This document shows, piece by piece, positions 21,861-34,814 of a stretch of 64,000 nucleotides of DNA; within the stretch, counting starts at the first letter, position 1; each line of letters starts with the position of its first letter. Source of the DNA: Purpureocillium takamizusanense (Eukaryota > Ascomycota > Sordariomycetes > Hypocreales > Ophiocordycipitaceae); contig NC_063069.1 of assembly GCF_022605165.1 (NCBI RefSeq), positions 620,001 to 684,000 on the forward strand. Reading direction: 5' to 3'. A program made the position numbers and the translations under genes. A model generated the notes under the pieces. The model was given only the letters and a program-made list of their open reading frames with translations. It had not been told where the DNA came from and ran no database searches.

Positions 21861-24735
21861 TTGCGTGGTCTGCGGGACGAACTGATGGGCCTCGGCACGA
21901 GAAAAGGGAGGCGGCTGGGAGAGAGGAGGAGGAGGCGTCTTTTATGATTTCTAAATGAGCGAAGCACACAAGCATTGGTCCATGTGGCGTGTCGGACGAG
22001 CGTGTACAAGGAAAGTCTCGGTCTTGGTGGCGGGTGCGTCCTAGGTATATGATGACTGGACCGAGGTGTGAATACCTATCGGGCCTAAACTCTAGACGAG
22101 TCAATGAACCAGCCAAGTTGAGCTGGCATATGTCCTGCCCCTCATTGATTCCTGATGATTCCTGGTGATCCCTCGTCGAGTAACGGCCAGCATGAGCCTC
22201 CGATGTTGGGGCCGGAGGAGTGGAGTGGTGAAGCATGAATGACACATCTGGCCCGTCTGCCCGTCACAGCGTGAATGGGGGGAGCTCTGGACTGGTCGAC
22301 TTATATACTTCGTAACCGATTGAGCCGCATCTGCAGGGGCAGGGGCTGAGCCTCGGTCGCCTCGAGGCGTCAGTTCTGCACTGTAGGCGTCGGAAACACT
22401 CTTGGAAGCAGTGTCTCCAGGCCAGCCCCTCCTTGACCGACATGAATACGAATTGATCCGCCGAAGAGCGTCGAGACTGTGAAAGTGCGCATCAAGGGCT
22501 GGCTCAAGGAGGCTGGGAGCTGACGAGGAGCAGAGAGTTGAGTCTGGCCCTAGAGAGCGAGACGGGTTAGTGCTTCCCGCACCTCCACGTGTTGGCGCTT
22601 GACATTGGCGCTTGACAGAGAATACCGATGGGGAACCTGCCTGCCCCGCTGAAACACTCCGCAAACATGGGCAGGACGGAGTCGACGCGAGGTAACTCGC
22701 GTTATTAAGCTGACTGGTTGCAGACTCATGGAAGAGCCTTTCCAAGAGCTGTCGGTTCGCCATCTCCCCGGCTTACACTGGGGCGCAAGAAGCAGGCATG
22801 GCGGGCGCCTTTATAGGGAACGGAGCTGATGACAAGCATAGCACATGCTGAAACAGGCGAGCGCATCCGCGCAGTCGGTCGCTAGCGATGATGACGGCGG
22901 CAAGCCAGAATGGCTACGAAGATGACGCTGGAGATAGCCTTGGCTCCTGTGTGGTCGTCCGAGGAATGGTCTGAGATGTTCGAAATTGTGGGACATCGGC
23001 CGCTGGTGGGTAGGTGGCAGGGACGTGGCCGAGGAACCTACTTTGCACAGAGTAAGTTGAGTTGTTGGGGAGTGAACCTTTTTGTTTGAGGGCTGGGAGG
23101 TGCGTCAAGCGGAAGCGTGACACGGCGTGACATGGCGCGATCAGTCATGTGAGCGGCTCTTGCTGTTGTGAGAGTGAGTGACGCGAATCCGCGGATGCGC
23201 AAAACTGGGCTCGTCAGCATTCATCCGACTGGACCAAGATTTCCAGGTTAATGCGAGGCACTTTATAGTGGTGTTATTAGTGTAGTACAATAGCCACAAG
23301 GCGGGCATGGTGTCTGGCATCAACTGGCCTTCCTGGCCAACTGGAGGAGTCGATCCGGGCGCTGAGAGCCTGCCTGCCTGCACTAGTCTGGCTAGCCCAG
23401 TGCTCCACCAGCCACGGGGCGCCTGCCCCCATCGGATCCCCAGGTAGGCTCCAACCTTGGAAGCCATCCCAAGGCCCGAGGGCGCATGCTGCGTGAAATG
23501 CAAGCACCACTGATTCTTTGATGAAGCACCAACCTATCAAGTTAGTACCTGCTACTAGTTGTAGCACCGCCCGAGTTCCACGTTCCCCCGCCCGCTCCCC
23601 CCTCCACTCCCTGAATTTGTTGCCGCCGGCCGCTCGCCCGCGAGACTAATATTCCTCGAGGCGCGCGCAAATTTTTTTCCTCCGCATCTACATCCTCCAC
23701 GACATCAAACAAGAACTTCCAGTCTGCCTATTAAGACGTGGCAGTCTTGACATCACAGAAACCCTTCTTCTTCTTTTTTTTGGTATCATCGACTACCCCA
23801 AGCCACGCTTATAAGTAAGCTGCATCTCGCCTACCACATCGAGTTATTTTTATGTGAGTTGAGCCGCCTCTGCTGGACTTGTTGCCTGGCCCAACTTCCT
23901 CGGCTATGTTGTCCGTACTCGCGCCCCCGAGACGGGCTTGGTCTTCTCGTGAGTGCTCGTCTCTCTAGCAGAGGCTTGCATTCAGTCTTGCCGTGGTATT
24001 CGTCTCCTGCCGTTGGATTCTATCGTGGGACCCTTCACTCCGTAATATCGCGGCGTCTGCGCCACCGACCTCGACCTTTCCCACGCGGCCGAGCGACCTC
24101 GACAAATATGACGAATTGAGACGCACACGCGCCGTTGCGTGCCCGGCGCCGTCCCGATGCTCTGCATTGGCGGCGCGTCGAGAGCACTCGTAATGACGTG
24201 AGTTGGGCCGCCTGGCTGGTCGGGTCAGCGACGGGACACGGTTACCTCTTGCCGTACTCCCGCGGCCGCAGCCTGGAGGCGTCACGCTCACGCGGATGCG
24301 CAACCTGAGCTTGCGTGCCCTCCTCCCCGGACCTGCTCGCCGAACCTATCGACCTTGAATCGCAATACTGTCATCAGGATATGCGCTGCTCCGAGTGCCT
24401 CGGGGGCCGCCGCGCCTCCGCGCCCGAGCCGCTCCCCTTCCGGAATGACGCATCGAACGTTGCACAGCATGCGCATGACGACGCGGACGGCTACCGCCGG
24501 CAGCCTTTACCGAGATACGTGAAAAAAAGTTTTGCCCCCTGGCGCGCGGTGGCTGCCAATGCTAAAGTATGGCACCAGCCTGACGCACGCTTGGTGGTGG
24601 CCTAAGGCGGCAGACAATGCCAGCCGGTCAGACTTGCGCCCCGTGGATCCTGGGAGACGGAGCGCTCACGATAGACCAAGGGCTCGGACAGCCAAAACGT
24701 GCTATAACCTCTGCAGACGCCTTTGCTGACTGGAC
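21861..24735. other. Intergenic, 2.9 kb, including the probable gis2 leader
   Basis: No supported coding exon. A 220-codon minus frame at 22101-22763 is Ser/Pro/Arg-rich and unrecognised. The segment from about 23.58 kb on looks like the promoter and leader of gis2, with CT tracts and a CTCTGCAG acceptor-like site just before its start codon. Two similar donor-like stretches (GTGAGTTGAGCCGCCT at 23854 and GTGAGTTGGGCCGCCT at 24198) may mark 5' UTR introns. Confidence 0.4.
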
Positions 24736-25502
24736 ATGGCCACAGACACCCCCGAAGCCACAATGTCCTCCCTCTCCCGACGCGCTTGCTACAAGTGTGG
24801 CAATGTCGGCCACTACGCCGAGGTTTGCTCCTCGGCTGAGCGCCTCTGCTACAACTGCAAGCAGCCCGGCCACGAGTCCAACGGCTGCCCGCTCCCGCGC
24901 ACCACCGAGGCCAAGCAGTGCTACCACTGCCAGGGCCTGGGCCACGTCCAGGCCGACTGCCCGACGCTCCGCCTAAGCGGCAACGCCACCAGCGGACGCT
25001 GCTATAGCTGCGGCCAGCCCGGACACCTTGCTGTAGGTCTTGACTCGGACCCGGCGTCGCAGTGACGCAAAGAACCCGCAGAAACTGATGCAGATGCTCT
25101 CAGCGCGCTTGCCCCAACCCCGTCGGCCCCATGGGTCGCGGCGCCCCCATGGGCCGTGGCGGATACGCTGGCTTCCCCGGTCGCGGCGGCTTCGCTGGCG
25201 GCCCCCGTCCTGCTACGTGCTACAAGTGCGGCGGCCCCAACCACTTCGCGCGCGACTGCCAGGCCCAGGCCATGAAGTGCTACGCCTGCGGCAAGCTGGG
25301 CCACATCTCCCGCGACTGCACGGCCCCCAACGGCGGCCCTCTCAACACGGTTGGCAAGACCTGCTACCAGTGCGGCGAGGCCGGCCACATTTCCCGCGAC
25401 TGCCCTCAGAAGAATGCCCCCGGCGAGATCAACCCGGCTGAGGTCGACCTGTCCAACGTTGCCCCCGCCGCTCCGGTGGCTCCCATTGCCCCCGTGGCAT
25501 AA
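24736..25502 (+). CDS. gis2: Seven-zinc-knuckle nucleic acid-binding protein (Gis2/CNBP/Byr3)
   Basis: Two exons, 24736-25032 and 25104-25502, joined in phase 0 to 231 residues. Seven CX2CX4HX4C knuckles are visible: four before and three after a Gly/Arg-rich linker of RGG type (about residues 105-135). The fourth knuckle is completed by the splice (CGQPGHLA joined to RAC). The tail is Ala/Pro-rich. The Gis2/CNBP family binds G-rich single-stranded DNA and RNA, associates with ribosomes and translation factors, and is mainly cytoplasmic. A second in-frame ATG at 24763 gives MSSLSRRACYKC, a common start in relatives; the upstream ATG is used here because nothing excludes it. The acceptor-like CTCTGCAG just upstream suggests a 5' UTR intron. 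Confidence 0.95.
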
Positions 25503-28500
25503 ACACCCCATATACCAACGAAGAGCGTCTGTCTCCTCTGCACTCTCCCGCTGCTACTGACTCTCTTGGCTTGGCGGCAGGGGGGTCCCAGACGGACAGA
25601 CAGCCCTCGAAGCTGTTGTCACTCGCTCTGTGAGAGCGGCGGCTTCGAGGTCTACCTCTCCTTGCCTACTTTTGTGATTTCTTTGATGCTGCGACCTTAT
25701 CTTATCTGGCGCCGACGGTTTCCACACTCGTTGGGCGCCCTTCACCGATCAGTTTCCTTCAGTATGACCTCTATATTTTCAACATGGCCTCATGACGTTT
25801 ACCCAATATATCGGCTTAACATGGCGTCTCCGGTCATCTCACAACTCTTATTTTTCTTTATTCCTCTCTTCGGGATCCTCGACTGTTTCGGAAACGACGA
25901 CGAAACGGTCATGAAGGCGGCGAGAATATGCTTTCTCTCCTGACCCGGATGCATCCAGAACGGTTCAGGCCGGGTGGGCGGCAGGGTGTAGAGGTGGACT
26001 AGATTTCCACCTCATCCGGCCCCCTGCCCAAGCGCTCCGCCACGGCCCCGGCTCTCTGGGTCGGTCCCTCGCCCCGGCGGGGCTTCCCTTGATGGGCGAG
26101 GTGACCGCGGATCATCCGGGAATCCCAATGGAAACGACCGACAGACACTGTCACGTGGCTCTTCTTGACGACTAAAGACTTAAATGGCACCGGCGAAGGA
26201 TATACCCCGTGAGGCTGAGTGTTGAATGTTGTTGTGTCGAGCTGGGAGCGGCGCGCCCGAGACCTGGACGGGGGGGAACAACCCAGCCGGCGTATCGCAT
26301 GACGTGCTTGGTCGCGTCTTTGACGAGTGCGCGCAGGACAGGGACCCCCGCAGAGGCGGTTCGAGCAGTTGTTGAGTTGCAACCGAGTCGGGCGCGCGCG
26401 CATACGGCGGTGGATGCGAGGACGTTTTTGAGCGCTGCAAGGCAAAACGAGAAGAAGTTGAGAGGATGGAGCTGGACGGAGTAGGCCCAACTTCGACCTC
26501 GGGCTGTTGACGACGGGAATGGAAGAAAAACAAGGAAAGAAAGCTGTTAAATACGAAAAGAAGCGGCGAGATCCGCGAGTTTGCTCGCTGGCGGAGGGCT
26601 CCCCCCTTTCACCAAAGGGGGGAGTTATTACGCCAGCGGGCCCTCTCGCCTCGCCGTTGCGCATAAGTGGATGCTGTGGGGAGGGAGTAGTAGTAGGGGA
26701 GTTTGTGCGAGGAGACAGACGCGAACAGGGCTGGACAAAAAAGCTGTGCCACCACGACGGACACCGTCGACTTTTGTGAGCTGCGCGCCGAGACAAAAGA
26801 GTCAAGACTCATGAGCACATGAGCGAGACTGCCAAAAAAGAGAAAGGAAGCGGCAGCGAACGTGAGGCGACCATGTGCCGGCAGCAGGCAGGCAGACAAG
26901 TAGTAGCGCCTCGTGTCTGTCGCGTTTGATATGAGTGAGCGAGATGCGGCCACACAGCCCAGAGGCGCGAGGACAGGACAGGACAGGCAGGGGGGGTGTA
27001 GGGCAAAATCAAGTTCCAAGTTTTTTTCCTCTCAACCACCACCACCATGAATGATGCGAAACTTTGCGTCTTGCGTGCGCGAGCGAACGGGTACATACAT
27101 GCAACTACCAACGTACCATTGAATTTACTTGAATTGTAACGTACCTACCTGCAGATTGATTGGTATGAGTGCTTGCTAGGCGGGTTCTTGCCATTGAGCG
27201 TCCCGCAGGTCGGTCGGTCGGTCGGCCGTACTACAGTTACCATCTGCGAGACACGGTCTCCGACCTGGGGGGTGGTTGTCCGACTCCCATGCCTGGCCGG
27301 GTTCCCCAACTTAGTACCTTTGACCATGACACCCACCCCACTGCTGCCGCAGCTGCAAGCTGCTGCTGCTCTACCGCCAAAACGCTTTGACGGCGTAGGG
27401 CTGACTGCTAGCAGGCACTACGCACCAACAACCCACCTTCAACCCAAGACAGCACTTCGTGCTATCGGTACTAATGTATCCTGTCATCCTGTGTCCGTTG
27501 ACTCCGTTTCGTCCCGGCCGCTGACAAGGTAAGACAAGAGACAGGCATAAGGTACCTACTTCTCTAGGAGTGAGGTAGTTAGGTCTGGTGGGCAAGGAGG
27601 GGCTAGTAACCACAGTAAACGTCAAGACGACTGCACGAGAGCCGATAGTGTGAGTCAACGCCGGCACATATACAATGAATATGCTAGGTCCCGTGCCATG
27701 CATGCCGGCCAGCGGCGGCGCGTGGACACGCACGGCACAAGGACCAAAGACGAAAGACGGGCGTCATCGTCGTCAAAACAGGGCATCACCAAGCAGTCAG
27801 CCAGCCAGCCAGCCAGAGCAACGTGTCCGTCCGCCTTGCTGGAAGCCCCTTCCTTCATGCCCCTCCCCCCTGTTCTGCCCGCGCTCGTCTCCCCCCGGTT
27901 TGAACGCCCAAAAGTCAGCCGCACGACATGCCTGCACGACGGACGACGCTGGACGCACACACACACACACGCACCACCACCCCAGCCGTGCCGCCCGCCC
28001 GTCCGCCTTGCGCCAGTCATGGTCGTCGTTTGTCATCTCGTCCTCTTCGCAGCCGTGCCCTCCTCCCCGGGCCCGCGCGTGGACAAGAAAAGGTTCGCGG
28101 ACGAACGACAGGCCTGCACGCCCGTCAGCACTTAGGCAGCAGCCTGGCCGCTTGCTTGCTTGCTTGCTTGCTTGCACGCCCGTTTCGCTCCGTTGCCTTG
28201 CAGGCTGGACAAGCAGCCGGCGTTTCCCTGGCCCCCCTCCTGCCCCCCCTGCACCCCCCTCTTCCCGTGAAGACATGAATGAGGCTCAACGGGGCGTCCT
28301 TGCACGGACAGGGGGGGACGTGGAGAGGAGGGGGCGGAAGGGTCTAGATGCGGCTACACCCGCCTGCCTACCCGTGAAGATAAAGATACAAAAAGGCGGC
28401 AGGTTGGCGTGACGTCGCACCGGCGCTGAGTTGTTGATCTGCTGCTGCTGCCGTTTTTTCTTTCTGGTATCGAGACTACACGACGAGCATCACGGGTTTT

Positions 28501-28730
28501 GGTACTGGATTGACCGCGTACTGCACTTGTAACGCATCCCAGCGAAGAAGACGAACTCCTACCTACCTACCTATTCAGCGAGGTCCAGCCAGGGAACGAA
28601 CGACCCTGGAGGCGCCTTCCCCGAGCGCGTTTGCCGCAAGGAAGTAAGGGAAGGAAGCAAGGACGCCGAGAGTAGAGCAGAGCATCGTTCCTTCCGCTGC
28701 ATCGCTCGCCGGCCACCGGTCACCGCCAAC
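25503..28730. other. Intergenic, 3.2 kb
   Basis: Downstream region of gis2 and upstream region of the calpain gene. A 268-codon frame on the minus strand (25999-26805) has biased Arg/Ser/Pro composition, no domain and no splice-supported extension, so it is not called. The part from about 27.7 kb on carries simple repeats: CA units near 27955 and (CTTG)n at 28151-28175. Confidence 0.45.
28151..28175. repeat. (CTTG)n tetranucleotide repeat
   Basis: Six consecutive CTTG units in the region upstream of the calpain gene. Confidence 0.9.
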
Positions 28731-31700
28731 ATGTCTGCCATCCTCGGGCCTCGCATCGGCCGCCGACGACGCTCCCGGTCACCCCCTCCAAGGTCGGGCT
28801 CCATCATCAGCCGCTCGATCTCCGTCTCGCCGCCGCCCTTTGGCCGCCGCGGCTCCAGGCGAAGCGTGCCCATCAGGATGGCCCCTCCGCCTTCGCCGTC
28901 GCCCGCGACCCGGCCCCCGAAGAAGCAGCAGGCGCCGCAAGAGGCCATCGACGAGTTCTGGGCCAAGTTCACCACCAAGAAGCCCGGCAAGGGTGAGTCT
29001 GCTCCGTGTTGCCACCGCCGCCGCCGCTTCACATGAAATAACGTCTGACTGACACTGCCCGTAGCGACGAGGGTCATCCCCAGGAACCAGTTCGTCGACC
29101 GCGTGACCAAGAAGAGCGCCGAGGGCACCACCGCGGACGGCACGGCAACGTCGGCCACTGCGTCGTCGTCCGCTTCTGGGTCAAATAGGACCACGACCCA
29201 GACCAGCTACGAAGGCGCCGCGGCTATGTGCCGCGCCAAGGTGGCCAAGATCGTCAAGGAGTGCCGCCGCGTCAACAAAAAGTACCGCGATCCGCACTTC
29301 GACCTCGAGTCGGATCTCAAGCTCGGGCGCCGCGACACCCTCGAGTCGCTCGGCAACATCCGCGGCGCGCGCAAGCCCCCCGGCAGCGACTTTTGCCCCC
29401 GCAGCGCCAAGCGCGTCACCGAGATCTTCGACAAGCCGCAGTTCTACATCGAGGGGCCGACCGCAAACGACGTGAGGCAGGGCCGCGACGGCGACTGCTG
29501 GCTCATGTCGGCGCTCTGCACGCTGAGCAACAAGAAGGGCCTGATCGAGCGGCTCTGCGTGGCGCACGACCAGGCCGTGGGCGTGTACGGCTTCGTCTTC
29601 CATCGCGATGGCGAGTGGATATCCGAGATTGTGGATGACTTTGTAAGTGTTTGGGTTGCGACTCCTTGCGTCGAGAGCCCGGTGCTGAACCAAGACAGCT
29701 TTACCTCACAAAGTCCGATTACGACGAAAGCTACACCGACAGGGTCCTCTTCGACGAGTGCGAGCGCGTCAACCCCGAGGAGGCGTACCGCAGAATCTAC
29801 CAGTCTAACAGTGGCTCCCTGTACTTTGCCCAGTGCGAGCATCCTCAGGAGACTTGGCTGCCGCTCCTGGAGAAGTGCTACGCAAAGGCCCATGGCGACT
29901 ACGCTGCCATCGAAGGTGGCTTTGGAGGCGAAGGCATCGAGGATCTTACCGGCGGCGTCACGTCTGAAATATTCACCACCGACATTCTCGACAAGGTATT
30001 CCGCCGTTCTTGTGTTCAGATCGTTCATCGTGCTGACTGCAATGTAGGAACATTTCTGGAGTGAGCTTCTCAGGGTCAACCAAGAGTTCCTATTTGGCTG
30101 CAGCACCGGTGTCTGGGGGGAGTCGACCTGGGGCGAGCGCAAAGGCATCATGGAGCGCCACTCCTACTCCGTCCAACGAGCCGTCGAGATTGATGGGAAG
30201 CGCCTCGTGCGCCTCAAAAACCCATGGGGCAAGGGCGAATGGAAGGGCCCGTGGAGTGAGTCGTCCAAATTCTGGTCAGAGCCGAGGCCCATGCTAACCG
30301 TGTTGCAGGCGATGGATCCAAGGAATGGACTCCTGAATGGCTCGAGAAGCTCGGGCATCGCTTCGGTGACGATGGAGATTTCTGGATAGCGTACGAAGAC
30401 CTCCTGCGCAAGTACCAAGCTTTCGAGCGAACTCGGCTTTTTGGCGACGAATGGAGCATCACTCAAATCTGGACCACCCTCAACGTGCCGTGGATGGTAA
30501 ACTACCACGACACATACTTTTCGCTGTCCATAACAAAGCCTGGTCCCGTCGTCCTGGTCCTCTCCCAGCTTGACGACCGATATTTCCGCGGCTTAGAAGG
30601 CCAGTACCGCTTCGAATTGGGTTTCAGACTCCACAAGACTGGCCAAGAAGATTACATCGTGCGCAGTCAAACCCCGTACCGCATGCGCCGTTCTGTCAAT
30701 GTCGAACTGGATCTGGACGCCGGTGACTACGATGTCCGTATCAAGATTGATGCGTGCCGTTACGAAGACTTGTTGCCCATTGAGCGAGTCGTCCGTGACA
30801 ACGCCAAGGACTGCCGGGAGAAGCTCACGCGTATCGGGCTTGCCTACGACTTAGCGCACGGCAAGGGAAAGGTGCTGGAGACTCCCGAGGAGAAGGCTGC
30901 GCGCAAAGCACATGAGAAGAAGCAGAAAGACAAGGAACGTCAAAAGATGAAGAAGGACATACAGAAAAGCCGGGAAGAGCAACACTACCTCAAGAAGAAG
31001 CAGTACGAGCGGGACGTTGAGAGGCAGCGAAAGATGCATGAGCAGCGCAAGGCCAAGATGGCGGAGATGAACGAGAAGAAGCGCGCGGCCGGCGTGGACC
31101 CGAAGGCTGGACAAGCAAATGTCATGCTGAGGAACGGCATGAACGGCAGAGGGCGTGGTCGCTGGACGAACAGAGGTCCTGCGCCTCTTGTGAACGAAAC
31201 GTCGGCTGAGCCAACTCCGGATGGCACGGCGGCACCTCCAGTTGAGGAGCCGAAGCAAGATGTCGCTCCTGCAGACGCCGTGGCCAAGCCTGACATCGAG
31301 ACACCGCCAGTCGTTGAGCCGAAGCAAGATGCATCCCAGCCGCAGCAGCAACAACCGGCGTCCGGACCGCAGCAGCAACAGCCAGTGCCTGGGCCGCAGC
31401 CGGTTCATAGGCCGAAGCAGTACATGCCGCCATCGAGGCATGCTGGGCGGCCTCCTAATGACGCACGGTCAGTCTCGCGGCCGAATGCCGGGCATGTGAT
31501 GAGTGGTAGGGCCAAGCAGCTCGCTCCACCAAACATGGACAGCGAATGTGAGCTTTCCGAAGGCCCCTTTGGCGGGCATTACGAGTCTGAGAGCGAGCCG
31601 TGCTTCAACGACTTTGACTCCCTATCTGAGCTGTCTGAACGGGAGCTGGACATCCAAGTCGACGACATTCGGCGCATAGAAAAGAACCGGCCTCCGCCGC

Positions 31701-32047
31701 CCCCTCGTGAAGGCCAACCCCCCGAGGAGGAGCCAGATGAATTCGAGCGCGATCCCTGGAACGCCGTCGCTGTTGTCGGCCTGCGCGTGTACCACAAGCC
31801 GGAGTCGACCCTCTTGGGCCCTGACGATAGCGCTGCTGAACAGGGCGAAGACACGCCTGTCCATGTCGACGTGGTCAAGCTCAAGGTTGTGCGCCCGAAC
31901 CCCTACGCCTCGAGCGACGAGATAGACGAGGAGGAGATGAAAAGCAAGGAGCTGGACGTGGACGACAGCGCCAAGGATGCGACCCTCGTGGGCGGCGTGA
32001 CGGACCGCAAGAAGAGCATTATGGGTAACAACCGTCAGCCCTCGTAA
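28731..32047 (+). CDS. Calpain-family cysteine protease
   Basis: Five exons: 28731-28992, 29065-29642, 29699-29995, 30048-30255 and 30309-32047, joined in frame to 1027 residues. The N-terminus is basic and Ser/Pro-rich. The calpain core starts near residue 175 (DFCPRSAKRVTEIF). The full catalytic triad is present: Cys232 in GDCWLMSAL, His417 in GIMERHSYSV and Asn437 in LKNPWGKGEW. A C2-like domain III follows (about 500-630). The last 380 residues are a Lys/Glu-rich helical stretch (about 640-720), a Gln/Pro-rich segment with repeated VEEPKQD/VEPKQD units, and an acidic tail; no EF-hands are seen. It should be an active intracellular protease, calcium control unknown. PalB-type calpains are a different branch: no MIT domain is seen here. 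All four introns have good branch sites (CTGAC or CTAAC). Confidence 0.93.
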
Positions 32048-33017
32048 CGGATTCGAGGATGTAGACCCCCGAGTGCTGGCAGATGTAGGACTGTTGTCCT
32101 CGATATTGCGACTTGACGACGCCAGAGAATGGTTTATGAAAGTGGCTTAATGATGTCAAGACTGCTTAGACGCGAAACAACGACACGACAGCCCTAACGA
32201 GGTCTTCTTGGATGATTTGGTCCGCGCACGAAGGGACGAGATAAACGAACGAGATTGGATTAATTGCGCGCGCTGGATGGGGCCTGACTTTGGGGGTCCC
32301 TTGTATGCTGTACTCTCACGGCCTCTTTCCCCTAGCCCCTAGCCCCTTGGCCTGGCCCCTTTTCACCCCTTTCCCCTCATCCCCGCTACCTAGCAGACGC
32401 CGATGAAGCGTTCCATGAGATTACGACCTGAGAATCATCTACTCGACTCTGAATATACACAAGAATGTCTCCTTTCCCCCCTCACGATGCTGCCTTGCAT
32501 TTTGTAGTGGCTCGTCATTCTGCGAGGTACAGTGGTGGCATCAAGTTAGTGCAATATTGTGTGTGGTACATGTTGCTCATGGTAAGAAGCGAGTTTTGCA
32601 TCTCCGTTCCCTGGAAACGCATCTGGCGCGGCTACAGCACTGCGCGCAGAGTCATGATGCTGCCGAGACCTCCCGGCGCACAGTACCTCAGGCTGTCACT
32701 GATAGGACTGCAGTACGTAAGACGACGAAAACCCATGAAAGTAAATGTATAGATGACGCCCAGCCCGCGCCCCTGCAAAGAGGTATCAAGAGTTGTATCA
32801 AGAGGTATTCAAAGCTATCCACATCCCATCCCATAAGATCCCATACCATACCATGCCAATAAACGCCAGTGACGCCAAAAGACCCCCAAAGGGGTCCCAT
32901 GCTGCTACGTGTTTGGCCTCGTCCACCCCTGGGGGTGGGCGGGAGCTTCAGTTTATTGCATCTGGGTATAAATAACCGTTGCGCACGTCGCCGCGCGACC
33001 CAACTGCTCACTACTAT
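32048..33017. other. Convergent intergenic region, 1.0 kb
   Basis: Lies between the stops of the calpain and transporter genes, which point towards each other. It should hold both 3' UTRs and terminators. A repeated ATCCCATAC/CATACCATACC stretch is seen near 32825-32855. Nothing else is supported. Confidence 0.5.
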
Positions 33018-34814
33018 TTAAGGAGTGGCGTCCTTCTCGTGGTGAGTAGCGGCCGCGCCGCCATCGGGCTGCAAGCTCGACACGCCCTTGAGGCCGCCAT
33101 TCTCGTCAGGGTGCGAGGGGTCACCACCATCGGCGCCGTGATGGGCGATGCTCTGGCGGTGCACCCAGGTGTCCTTTGGGCGCCACTTGGACGACTTGCG
33201 CGCCGACGAGACGTCCGTGTATAAGAGGTCAATTTCCTCGAGGGTGAGACCCTTAGTCTCGTAGATGAAGAAGATGACAAAGGCGATGCAGATGAAGCAG
33301 CAGCCGAACCAGATGAAGAAGATCTTGGACTGTAGGTTGGCGAAACCCGGGCCATAGTTGACCAGGTATGGCGTGGAGTAGGCAATGGCCCAGTTGAAGA
33401 GCCAGTTGGTGGCCGTGGTTATGCTGAGGGACCTGGCACGCGTCTTGAGCGGGAAGATCTCGCCCGTGACGACCCACGCGAGGGGACCCCACGTGGAGGC
33501 GAAGAAGAATATGAAGATGCACGAAAAGGCGACGGCCGTCTTCTGACCCGAGAGGTTGGTGACGGTGACAACGCCGTCGGAGGTCTGGCCCGAGGACAAG
33601 GTGCCCGCCATGGCGACGACGAACTGCGAGACGCACATGCCGACGGCGCCCCAGAGGAGCAGCGGGCGGCGACCCCACTTATCGATGGCGTAGAGACCCG
33701 GGATGGTCGAGGCGACGTTGATGGCTGACGTGATCATCTGAATGACGAAGCCGCTCGAGACACCCGAGTTCTGGAAGTACTTTGTGCCGTAGTAGAAGAT
33801 GAAGTTGATGCCCGTGAGCTGCTGCAGCGCCTGCAGCGCCATACCCGTGAACTGGCGCTTCAGGATGGGTGGCTTGAAACAGGTGAGGTACGACGCCTTG
33901 CCGAGGCTCATCTCGAATTCGTGGTGGGCCTGAATCTCGTCGTGCTCTGCCTGAATGGCAGGGTGGTCCGATGGGAGGCGGCGGATGTAACCGAGGGCGG
34001 CTTTAGCCTTTTCGTGCTTGCCGCTGCGGATGAGGTAGCGCGGCGTCTCCGGGAGGAAGAGCAGGCCGCCAAATAGGATGAGAGACCAGGCAAACTGCAC
34101 GGCAATGGGAATGCGGTAGCTGCCCGAGTCATTTCGATTGGCCGTGGCGTTGTTGACGACGGCCGCAAGCAGCAGGCCGATGGTGATGGCCAGCTGGTAA
34201 GCACCGACGATGGCGCCGCGAAGCCACTTGGGCGCTGTCTCGGACTGATAAAGGGGAACTGTGGTACGGCAGTGTCAGATCAAACCTGTGCTGGCGCAGA
34301 CTTGGCGGTCACTTACTCAATGCAGAGATGAGGCCGACGCCAAAGCCGGCAAAGAATCGTCCCGCGAGGAACATGGGGATCGCCGTGGCAGCGGTCTGCA
34401 GCGCGACACCTAGGTTAAAGACCCAGGTCGACAACATCAAGGCCCAGCGTCGGCCAATGTAGTCACCCATAAAGGGCGAGAACAGCGCGCCAAAAAAGGT
34501 GCCTGCAGATAGAATGGAGACAATGGCCGACTCCTGATCGGTCGTGATGTCGAGATGGCCCTTGGGATTGATGTATCCAGTGCTGAAGCTGTCTTGCCAG
34601 TAAGGCATGGCAATGATGCCGCTGATGGTTCCAGTGTCATAGCTGTTGCCTGTCAGTATGGAGGGACACCCCGGACGTCTTGTAAGCCGAGGGAGCAGAC
34701 GAACCCAAATAGAACGCCACCAAAGGCGACGAAGAAGCCAATGACCACGCCTGGCCAGGTCTTGCCAACCTCGCCCTCGGGCTTGACAATAGAAGCCTTG
34801 CGAACGAAACCCAT
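33018..34814 (-). CDS. MFS hexose/sugar transporter
   Basis: Three exons: 34814-34705, 34642-34317 and 34258-33018, joined in frame to 558 residues. Sugar-porter signatures are present: GYDTGTISGI after helix 1, GDYIGRRWA between helices 2 and 3, PETPRYL after helix 6, QQLTGINFIFYYG in helix 7, DKWGRRPLL between helices 8 and 9, and YETKGLTLEEID after helix 12. The hydrophobic pattern fits 12 spans with both ends cytosolic. QQLTGINF with the intact signatures points to an active monosaccharide (glucose-type) proton symporter or facilitator in the plasma membrane; the substrate cannot be fixed from sequence. The tail after about residue 480 is hydrophilic and His/Gly-rich. The first intron uses a GTTCGT donor, but its join restores the family sequence LFGYDTG exactly. 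Confidence 0.95.

Noticed and set aside
22101..22763. 220-codon minus-strand frame starting MANRQLLERLFHESA
   Set aside because: The first residues look plausible, but the rest is unstructured Ser/Arg/Pro sequence without recognisable features; kept as unsupported.
25999..26805. 268-codon minus-strand frame between gis2 and the calpain gene
   Set aside because: Arg/Ser/Pro bias and overlapping open frames on both strands; no domain and no splice-supported continuation.
27950..28175. CA and CTTG runs considered as a CRISPR-like or satellite array
   Set aside because: The units are 2-4 bases long without spacers, hence ordinary microsatellites in a eukaryotic genome.
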